From the NCBI RefSeq assembly GCF_905475395.1, contig NC_058339.1, forward strand, positions 48,493,172-48,557,171: a stretch of DNA of 64,000 nt. The letters are read 5' to 3'. Positions 24,301-36,300 of the stretch are shown here, one piece after another; position 1 is the first letter of the stretch; each line of letters begins with the position of its first letter. The notes under the pieces were generated by a model that saw only the letters and a list, made by a program, of their open reading frames with translations, ran no database searches and was not told the origin of the DNA. This DNA is from Chrysoperla carnea (lineage: Eukaryota; Arthropoda; Insecta; Neuroptera; Chrysopidae). The position numbers were made by a program, and so were the translations under genes.

Positions 24301-27300
24301 GCTTCCTATTGGCTCTCAACGTACGTGCTGCATTTTCAAAGGCGCATGTTAATGGTATATTGTATCGGTCTGAAAAAAACTTAATAACATTAATAATTAT
24401 TAAACAATTCTGAAAAAGTAAACCATGTATGTATTCAAAAAGAAAAATATGATGTTATCATGCTCATTTAAAAAACGCAGCACTTTCGAAAGAAGTCGTA
24501 GAAAGAAGTTTGGTAAACTCGCCAAAAGAAGCCACTCACAAAGTTTCAAGCATGTATAAATCATTTAACAAAGCATCCTTTCTGTCCTACGGTCTATTCA
24601 ATATGAACTTTATTAGTAACTTATTCTACGGACCCTTTAAAATGATATTTTTGTTTAAAAAAAAATCGGAAGTAGAATTGGTATCAACAACAAAAAATAA
24701 CATTACAAATTGAAATCGTAAAACGAAACGTACGATAGAATGAAAGGACGACAACTTGAATAGATTCCATCACAAGGGAACATGATCGAATGACAATCAA
24801 CCGTAACAACATACAGATTATTTGTCAAATCAAATATCAGAATCAAACGACGAATAATAATTGAATTGAGATGTGAGAGTAATAATAGTGGTAGTAGCTG
24901 TTAGCTAGCTAGTTATCAGAGGATAGACGGATGGATGTTTGATAAGTACAAAAAATATGCGATTAGGTGATTCGATTTAAATGATAGACCAATGCTTCTT
25001 ATGGCTTATACAAGAGACCTTTTTCGTGAGAGAATAGGCATGTTGACTAAATTTTTTTTATCACTCTAGATGAAGAATTTTCACTGCACGGGCAGAAAGT
25101 TAGTGTTCAAAACTCTTTAGAAGTACGCAAAATTTGAACGTTTAAAACTCTTAGTTAAACAAAGAGGAAGATATAGGTTAGTGACGTCATCGTCGGATAT
25201 CACCATAGAGACGCATATAAAAATCATATAGAACTTTGTTTTGCTAAACGGAGATGAGCAAAAAATCAACGTCAAAGCCCTCCTGCTGTTATTAAACAGC
25301 TCCAAATGGTTCATGGAGTAGTGGCCGGGGATGGGCCAACCCATTTACGGTATCACAACGGACCCTATGGTCTAAGTGTGTCCCACCCCAGGACAGCCAC
25401 TCTAACCTAACCTTTTACTTCCTCGTTTTTTAATCAATTGTAATTTCACTTTCAAACTTTGTCATGGTATCAAGTCTACTTTTACATGTTTTCGCGTAGA
25501 ATGGCATATTCAACTTCAGGCAACTAACATATTACGACCAATTAATAACTAGATAGCAAGTTTGCCATTAGGTGATTCAATTTAAATGATAGAGCAATGC
25601 TTATTGTATATTCAAGAGACTTTTCTCCTGAGAGACTTACGACCAATTAAAAAGTAGATGGTGATACTTGCTTATACCCTCAAGAATAGTTTGAAGAAAA
25701 GTTATGACAATGTCGCCATTTTCAGCCAAATAGATATCATTTTTGCGCCATAATGTTACAAATATCAGCCACCATAAATCAAACAGTTTTAATTTCACGT
25801 TGAAAGCAAGCCTTAACTTCATTAAATCACATGGTATAAGAGAAATTATGGAGTATCAATCATTGAACCTAATATATAACTCACTATCAGCTTCGATTTC
25901 AAACAAAACAAATTAAAATATTCAGTGTGAAGTATTCCTTGCACTTTCGTAGAAGTATTCATATTATTTAACTTTTAACGAAAGCTTACTCTATTTAATA
26001 CGATGAAGGTAAATTTTAATTAATTAAAACAAACACTGATCTAAAAAGGAACAATCGGAACGATATCCCGAAAACTAACCACGCAATCGTTTAATAAACC
26101 AGATATTTGTATTCCTTTGAGTCTAAATTATTCTAAACTGCAAATTTTACTAGTTCCGAAACAAAAATTTTGTATCGATTATGATTTTATCAATTTTTTC
26201 TAATTGGTGTGTCAATAGAAAATTGCACAGATAAATATCATTTTTCTGAAAAATTTTACCCAAAAAATATAAAGATCAAGCCCCTTTGAATATTTGACAA
26301 ACTTGAGTAATTTTGAGGCAAAAAGTTCTGAGAAATTATTAAATTAAACCAGTGGCAGAGATATGAATGTGGCATCACCTCCCGTTTCGGGAAAAAAAAT
26401 TTGTAGAGCCACTAACTTTATTGAAAATACAATAACGTAATACAATTTCCTATGCTTGCGGTATTGTGTGCCAAATCTTCAATGCTGCTAAACAGCCCTT
26501 ATAATATCAATCACAATTATATCCTTTTTTCTAAAATTTAAACACCTTGTATCTAAAAAAGGACGCTTTCCCGACTATAAATGTCTACAATCTGATGAAG
26601 ACCAGCTATTATAACTTTGGAATATCCCGTTTACCTGTGTTTTCAGCAAATTATAAAATAAATAATTTTTTCAAAGATAAGTATATTTCGCTTAATCTAA
26701 CTGTCAAATAAAAAGCCTAATGCGATTATATTCAATTTTTTATATTTCCAATACCTCCTTAATAACTTAACATACATAGAAGTTAAAAATTATATTATGA
26801 ACGGTATATTTTTTAAACCATTCCACATTTACAGAATCAACATCAAACATTTTGTACTTCCTTAGTAATTATTATCCACTGTTATTTATATTACGTTCAC
26901 GATACTTCTTTGCTTTATTCAAGCAGAAAATGTAACAAGAAAGATTAAAATTTATATCAAAGAAAAAAATATCATGAACGTAGTCAGTAGTGAATACATG
27001 AAAAGCTTAGAGTGCATGTTTTTCTCCTTTTGTTCATGAATCTTAAAAAATTTAAATTTGATTTCTTATTTTATTTTTTAAAGTAACCTTATTTTATAGT
27101 AAAAAAGAAAAGGTATTAGCAAAAAATAAAAAGAGTAAAATTAAGAGTGACTTTGAAAAAAAAAATATTTTAAATAAAATTTTCTCTTAGTAATTTTCTT
27201 ACGAGCAGTTCCATTACATGAGTGCATTCCTCATTCCTTAACGAGATATGCCAATGGACAAGAGTAAACACTTTCAAGAGCATTGACATTACTATTTTCA

Positions 27301-30300
27301 CCGACAGTCGAGCAGCGCAAAAGTCTTTCAGCTCGGTCTACCTAACCTCAAAGGTAGAAGAGGATTGCCAAATGAGCTGGAGGAACAAATAAATGTACAC
27401 ATGATATGGGTAACGGGATACAGAGACATTCCAGGGAATTATGAAGTCCACGAACTTATTATAATATCTTAAGAAAGCTCAATCTTAAGTGGAAGGAGGA
27501 ACGTAATTGTGGTACTACAAGAGAGATAAAATCTGAGTACAATGTATGACGTTTCCGAAGATATCTTATATCGCTTCAAACGAAAAATGCATCACGATTA
27601 TTGCAAGAGATATCACAGCGGGGAGCTGGAGGAAACGAAATCTCAACTTTTCTATCACAAACTAGCTCTTGAGATGAATAGATAGATTGATTTAAGCCAG
27701 CCTTTCTTTGACGCCCTCTTTAAGGTTAAAGGTAAAAGATTTATTCCGTTGAGGTAAAAGCAGAAGTCTGTTTAGGTAAAAGCACTCCTACATGTTCTTA
27801 AACGGCTCCAAATAGTTCATGGAGTAAAAAACTCTTGACGATATCACAATGAATGCTATGGTCTTAGTGTCTCCCACTCAAGGACAGCCACTCTAACCTA
27901 AACTTACCCAAAGGCCGACCTCCTACTGAAATTTTTAGAAAACTTGAAATAAATTTGTGTATATTTAACGTAAGATAATGAATGCTTGGTCAGTACACCC
28001 AATTTTCTCGCTAATACCTCACAAGAGTGAACATAAAGTGATCGAACATAAAATGTAAGACCAAATTTTAAATGAGTGAACATATCTTTTTTTTTTTTAA
28101 ATCGATCAATCAAGTTTTCTCCTAGTAAAAGATTAAATTAACATTTTCGATATTTAATTATCTTTATACATATTATTTTATGAACCTACATCCTTGCCGG
28201 TTTACGGAAGGAAGTTTCGAAATTATTAAATATATATTAAAAGCAAAACAAATATTATCCGGTATTACCAAACAATTATTAAAAAAATGAAGCATTTAAA
28301 TTAACAAATTATATAAATTTCATCACCGATCAATTGAATAAATAATACATTTTTGCACAAAACCAACAATTTCATAATCAATTTATTATTGTTGAATAGA
28401 TTTAGATCCAAATGACATTTTTTTACAAAGTTTTGTGAATAAAAAAATCTCTGAAGCGTGGAGATACGCATGCAATAACAAATTTAATATAAAAGTTAAC
28501 AAATTTAATAACAAAATAAATAAATACTGATGGTAGTGAAAGCATTACAAATTATATTAATTAATCGACAATTTATTCTAATAAATAAATGATAAACTGA
28601 ATATTTCATAATATTACAATGAGAAGCCTCAATGCATTTGCTCTCATCAAATGACTGTATTATATATAACATATCATTATGTAGTTATATATTTTAATAT
28701 AGAATAGAATAATTGAATTTATTTCAAGCAAATAATGTAGGTATAATTGTTTTTACAATTCATGTATAAAATCAGTTTTTTAATGGTTAGATGATATTTT
28801 TTATTTAGTTCAACTTTTTTAGGGTTACTTTTCGAAAAACTACATTATATTTGGTACAAACTAAATCAATAAACCTTTTTCATTTTAAAATTACGATTCA
28901 CTTTTGTTACGGACAAAATTATTAATAATCAATGTGATAAAATCAATAATTAATATCTTCTATCTTATTCCATTACTACCATCCCGAAAAAACTAGAACC
29001 CTTAATTGAATTGGTAGTCATTTGGATAAAGCCTGCACATTTGACCATGTATACCCGTAAGCAGGAAAATTAGAATGTATTCTTAAAATTTGTATCTTAA
29101 ACGTATTTTTAAGGTCAAGGTTGTAAACCGTTAGACATAAAACAAAAGCTTAACTGTAAAAAGTGTTCCTTATAAACAAATAAACAACTTTTGCTTGAAC
29201 CTTTTTTTCGTAAACATCACTGTTTACCCGTGAGAGCGCAAATTAACTTAGAAACATTATATAGTATGTGAATAGAGTTACCTATTGTTTATATTTTTAT
29301 ATCATGTATATGAAATATACCATAGTATTTATTAAGTTTGGTCCCAAGTTTGTAAAGCTTAAAAATATTGATACTATGAACAAAATTTGGGTATAGGTGT
29401 TGATAAAATCACCTAATTAGTCCATTTCCGGTTGTCTAGCTGTCGTCTGTCTGTCCGTCTGTCATCACGATTACTCAAAAACGAAACGAGATACCAAGCT
29501 GAAAATTTTATAGCGTACTGAGGACGTAAAAAGTGAGGTCGTGTTCGTAAATGAGCAACATAGGTCAATTGGGTCTTGGGTCCGTAGGACCCATAAAATG
29601 TTCCTTATAAAAAATTAAACAACTTTTGTTTGAAATATTTTTTCGTAAACAGGGCCGGATTAACAAGTAGGCAGAATAGGCAGTTGCCTGGGGCCCCCGA
29701 TTTTAGGGGGCCCCCGAAAAATGAAAAAGACTTCTAAAATTTTCTTACAAACATAAAATTCTAGAGAGTGAAAGAAAAATATAATCAGAACTTGTAATAT
29801 TTGGGGTTGCGCAGGGACAAATTGGACACAACTAAACAACGTACAGGATAATTTAGAAATTTAATTAAGAATTAATATACATAGAAAAATGTTCGTATTA
29901 AAGTTCATCAATATTCATGAAATAAAATCACATCAGTGTTCATACTAAATTAACGCATGTAATACAGTTTAGATACGCTGCTATACAACAACCTCAATAC
30001 AGTTTAGATACGCTGCTATACAGCAAACACAATACAGTTTAAATACGCTGCTATACGCCAAACACAATACAGTTTAAATACGCTGTTATACGCCAAACAC
30101 ACTTCAGTTTAAATACGCTGTTAGGTATACTTTGCATTGAGTCAGATTTATTGAACAAAATCGATACTGATGATATAATTGATGAATTTGCCGAAAACAA
30201 ATGTAGAAAACGACATGTTTAAAATGTAGATAGTAATTTTATTGATATTATTACATTGGGACAATAAAATTTTTATGAAAGATAAAAGTTTGTATTTTTT

Positions 30301-33300
30301 AATCGAAAAAAGAAGGGAACGGACGTGAAAAAAAAGGGCCCCCAAATTGATGGTTGCCTAGGGCCCCGTTGAGGGTTAATCCGGCCCTGTTCGTAAACAT
30401 CACTGTTTACCCATGAGAGCGCATATTTTGCGCAAATTGTATTATTATATGGGTATTGTAAAATTATTTGTGTGTGTGTAATGTGACAGAGTAATCAACA
30501 CTGTCTATACATGGTATTTCAACAATTAACTCGGTCAATTGTTTGTTTTCATTTGTAAATGTATACGTTACATATATTATGTATGTGTTTGTTTGTTTAT
30601 CGTTCGTTACTTACATGACGTAAAAAAACAAACGAATGTCTTATCAACACTGTCTATAATACATGGTATTTAAAAAATTAATTCAGTCAATTGGTTGTTT
30701 TTTTCACTTGTTTTCACTTGTTTTTTTTTTTTTAATTTTCCATAAAAGATCTTATATCATCCTTATGAAAGATAGCTTCCAACCAAACTTTGTACTTTTG
30801 AAGTGCCAATCACAATACCAATCAAACTCGGATACTAATCAAACTTACCAATCGCACAATGTGTGCTAGCCTTTATATCGTAGCTGAAGAACGTATTTTA
30901 GATTGCACCAATTTTTTGTCTAATAAAACAACACTTATTGATTAATTGTATTAATTTCCAGCAACGCTAGTTATCTTTTATGGTATAGTAGTATTTTCAT
31001 CAGCATTAAACATGGCTAACGATTTTCAACACAGTATCTCACCGGAAAGTATCTTTATTTTCAAATACAAAATTTTTACCGAACAGACAAGCAGTTTTAA
31101 AAAAAAATGGGTTAATAAAAAGTTTATCAACTACCTTCAATTGTCATTTTATTCGCATTAGAACTCTTCAGTATGTGAACAACGTTCATACTTTGTAATC
31201 AATCCTTTTCGATTTTATAAATTCATAACTTATATTGATAAAAAATAAATGAAAATTGTGTATAAAAAATTATATTTGAGAAATGATTTACTGGTTGCAT
31301 AATATACAATAAGTATAAAACATCAGATTCTGAATTTACATCTTTTTGAACGCATCAATGATTTAAAAATTGATTATAAATGGTAGGTATTTTCATGGTT
31401 TTTGCTCGTATTTTTTATTTTGTATACGAATAATGATTTTATTATTTCCGTATAAAACTTTTTTTAACTTAAAATACAAAATACTAAAAAGGGGTGATTT
31501 AATACATTTCAATTTTTTGTCTCATTTGGTAATACTCAGTTGAATTTTTTTGTAATAGTTAAAAAATTACAAAAAGCAGAATATAAGCGAATCAAGTCAT
31601 ACTTACTTAAATCATTTCAAATTGGTTCTTTTTTTAGAGAAATTCCAGGCAAGCCCGTCTAACATGATTTATATTTGTTAAATGAGGATGTATTAAACAA
31701 ATTCTCTGTTTTGGCATAACTTAAGGTAGTACGAGCACCAAGGCAAGTTTAGACTTGTGGTTGAAATTATTTTTACCGTATTTTCAATTTGGATGATGAA
31801 TTTTGTTATAACTTCATGAACTTCATGATATGTGCCTTAGTTTTCGAAATATCGAAAGCTAAATAATTAAACAAAATTTTCAATTTTCAATATTTTGAAA
31901 ATTACTCCAGATATCGAAAAATTGTCTTCTTACTTTATGTCTTTTAATATTAAGGCATAACATACCAAATTAACAAACAAAATTAAAAATATATATTTTT
32001 TTTAAATTTATTTTCACACCACCGTGCTCGCACATCCTTAATTAGTCGAGCACAACGGTTGTTTTTTTTTATTAAATAATTTATTAAGGTTTTAACTTTT
32101 TTTTTATTTCCACCGACAAGTTTTGGAGAAACGTATGAAAACATATCATCTACACCGTTGTCCCATAAGACCAATGTTAAATATGCCTACTTTTGAAGTC
32201 ATTTATTTATTTAAATAATCGGGCTACCACACCCTTCCTAAAACTTTCAGAATTAATTTAGACTTAATCCAACTTCATAAAAAAAAAATCAAGTCTTTTA
32301 TCCAAAATATCCTTAAGCATATCATTGGAATAAAACAATACCTAAGCACTTGCCGAAGACTATGCATAACATAAAAATACCTTTCTTTAAAAAAAACTGA
32401 AATTCTTTCACCTATTAATAGTCCTAGGATGGGACCACTTATACCATAGGGCCCGTTGTGATACCGAAAAAAACTTCTACTCCATGAACCGTTTGGAGCT
32501 GTTTAAGAATAGCATCGTTCCTGGCTAGCAACTAGGTAATTCAAAATATTCAATTTCTAGAGATGGCATGTTCTCATGATTTTTTTTATCTGAGTCGATT
32601 TTTAAATTAAGATCGACCCAGTTTTCGATTTATAATAAGTTAGAAAATTAGTGACAGAGGTATCTATCTCGGTTAGCAATAAGTTAAGGTGAAATTAGAG
32701 ATCGAGATGAAAATACATTACGAAATTTTTGCTGTTAAGTGAAGCAATTTTCTGGCACCCTCTAAATCCTTGAAAAATTTGTTTGAAGTAGTAAATACTT
32801 ATACAAATAAAATACAAATTATAATATTTAAAATAAAATTAAACTTGAATTTAAATTTAAAAAACTATACATATGATACATAGATAACATTAATTTAAAT
32901 ATAATTTGGGTCTGTAGGTTATTTATTTTTATGCTTTGTATTTAAAATAAAAAATTAAAAATAAATTATTCATATCATGGCAAAAAAATTATATAACTGC
33001 TATTTTTTTTTTTTTCTATTTTAGTGACAATCAATTGACTATAATAATAATAATATAATTTTACATATAAAATATATTCTATTCAAAAAAATAATTTAGG
33101 TGCCTAATATTTATTTAATATGGAAAAGAATAGGTTGATGACATATACTGGACGATACTTAAAAATAATTGTGTTCTACTTTCTAACTAATTTCATATCA
33201 TTTTTCTACTAATTTATTATTATTTGTGTATGAAAGTGAATTCAATAAATGAAGAAAAAAATTGTTTAATAAATTACTATAAATTTATTTTCTATATAAT

Positions 33301-36300
33301 TTTTTTAAATGATATAGCAAATTATTTCAATAATGGAAATATAATAGTCTACTTAAAATTAACGTCTGTACACGCATATTAACTCTTACCTGCTGCTTCG
33401 CTTTTGAGGAGGCTGTATTATGCGTTAGTTCTAGATTTAATACTTTTTTTAAATTTAGATATAAGAAGCTGTAAAAGTAGGTACGTTTTATTTATTCATT
33501 TATTTTCCAAGAGAAATAAACACATAGGCTAATAAAAACTGAATATTTTCTGAAAAATATAAACAGCGACGTACAAAACCGCATTCGCGTTGAAATATCT
33601 TCAATCGAAATTCACTTGTTGTGATTTTTAGTCACTGAATGAGACCCTGGGTGTTTTTTTATATACAGAAATTAATCTAAACTATTCTGAATTTTCAAGA
33701 ATTAAAGAAAACAAATGAATAATTTTAAGTAATATTTAAATAGATCATTATAAGTTGATGTAAATTCATCTAAAAAATAGGAAAAATCGAAAAAAAAAAC
33801 ATTTTTTGGGAATTGGGAATTTTATAAGCTTCAAAATGACAAAATTCGATCAGCCAAGTCTTCTTCGGTTTTTTGTACATATTTATATTTTCAACTTCTC
33901 AAAACAGGTGTCATCGGTGAGAAATAGTAATTTTTAAGTTACTTTAAAACGCCCTCATACTCTCTCTCTAAAATATCGGGAATATTCAAAATATTCAAAA
34001 ATGGCTGGTTCATTGGTTTATACGTTATGTTTTTTGCATTTTCAAAAACCAATTCAAATTTACTTCGAAAACAATGTAGAGTGTCATGGCGTCTTAAATG
34101 ACATCACGGATTGACATACAAACATTTTTATGTATGCAAGTTTAAGCTATTGTTATCAACATGCTTGCGGCGTAATACTTTCAATACTTTCAGATTGGTG
34201 TTTTCTGTCACGTGACTGAATGCCTAATTTTACTAAAATTATTTTATAAAAATAATAATAATCTTTAACATATCACGATTAATCATTAAAAACTTTTATC
34301 CAAGCGATTATTAATAGTGGACAAAAGTCTCTTTTACCATACACTACTCACTTATGCACCCCTTGCGTGTACGTAGGTATATTTATTTTATTTATTTAAA
34401 TATCATTAAAAGTAAGTTTGCTTTTTATTCTAAATATAGAGGTCAAGCGAGTATCTCTCCTCATAAACACATTTTATATATTCAATTAGAGCTTATTGTT
34501 ATTTTTAGATAAACTTTCTTTTATCGTCCCATTATTTTTAAAGAACTTCGAATTATAATTATTAATATGGGTGGTAGACTTTTAATACTTTTGTTATTAT
34601 AAGATATGAACTTGAAAATTATTAATAATAATATATATTAAACATATTGAAAGTACAATTAATATACTTTCCAATAACTTAAATGGGAAGTTTTCTTGAA
34701 AGTTAGTTTACTTATTTAAGTAGATGTTCTTAAAAAAAGTACTTACTCTTATTTACTGACTTTTGTTTACAAACTTTCTTGTAGTACAATTAGATTTATG
34801 GATAATTATTTAGAGTTCCGTACTCAAGAACTGGAACACTTTTGGGGATAAATGAAATTCGTCATTTTAAAACCTCTCTTTTATTTTCTGAGTGTTAAAA
34901 ATTACTACAGTTATATTATGTAAGCTCAGGAAAGAAAGACATTTTAAAAATATTCATGTAGAAAAAAAAAACATATATTTTACTCTTCCTAGCGCTTGAC
35001 CGAAAAGGAGTGCTAATAAAAATAGAAACCATTTCAAAATGTATCATTTGATTTTTTTTAATAAAGTATAGATATAAAATGTTGTTTTTTTAACATATTT
35101 GAATGCAAGTCAAAAATTTGTGTGAATATAGTTCTTAAATAGTCTAACAGCATAGAGAAAGGGCAATATTGGGAGAGCTGCGTTTTTTGTTCTTTTGGTC
35201 CGGCAAAGTTTTAATTCCCTTGCCATCTTAAAATCGACGAATATCTACCTTTTTCATATTCTAATAAATAAGAGAATTGAATCTCCGACTCTGTTTACCA
35301 TTGGTACATTTTCAACAAAACGACGTATCTGTGGTCCGACACTTTGAAATTTGCAATTTTTTAAAAATTGGACTACGGACACTCCTCCTCGTCCAATGTC
35401 ACAAAAAAGTTAGAGTATGAAAAAGGGTAGATATTCATTATTTAGTAGATAGAATTTAAAATATGTAGACCCAGAACTTAAAAGCTCAGCTCTTTCAATA
35501 TCGCTCATTCTCGGGGTTGTTAGACTACCTAATAACACACCCACACAAACTTTTTACTCGTTGCAAATAAGACCCGAAAAGGTACGACTTATACTTTAAA
35601 TTACAAAATAATCTCCTGTAAGGAAAACATTTCGTACCAGGAATATTTGAAAAATAGCATTCGATGTCGACACGTGATTAACAATACCTCACAAACCTAT
35701 CAAAATTGAGTTAAAGAACAATAACAATATATTCGAGCGTTTTTCGATGTCAATAGCAATTTTGTCGCCTCATATCAATAAAGAAAATATGATACCTTTT
35801 CCTATATTACTCGCAGAATTTTTCCTGATGTTCACCCAAATATTACGTATCTATCTTGTAGAAAAGCCTTTGGTCGAAAATACTCAGCTATATTTTGCAA
35901 TAAAAAATCAAATAGTTTAAATACTTTTGTTAGATTACCTAATTTTATACTAACAATAAATTCAAATAATTAACAATAATCTAATCTGGAAACGTTTTTT
36001 AAACACAATTTCATAAATTGCAATAAAAAAATTCTAATTTCAAAATAATTTTTTTATTTTGTCCATTAAGGTCAAACGCTCGATATTAATAATTGTCACG
36101 CAGTTGCAGACAATACAAATGTCATAATAAAAAATTTTATGTTATTAATTATGCAAGAATAATCAATCTATAACACGTAAAATTTACGTGTTGTAATTTA
36201 GCAATTTCTAATTAGCCTTGTAATATGATATGCTGACAAAATTTTGAATGCCTATAAAAATAATTTTTGATTACAAGGACTCTTCTGAAACATTTAAGTT

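Larger units (their letters stand above)
29290..30560 (+). repeat. Dispersed repeat family A copy interrupted by a hAT MITE
   Basis: Left part 29290-29649: atatgaaatataccatagta, cccaagtttgtaaag, cataaaatcacc-type block, taattagtccatttccggtt, tcacgattactcaaaaacga, tgggtccgtaggacccataa. Right part 30398-30560: catcactgtttacccatgag, ctgtctatacatggtatttc, aacaattaactcggtcaatt. The break falls within ttcgtaaa|catcactg, which is contiguous in the 29.2-kb copy, so the insertion is exact. Confidence 0.65.
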
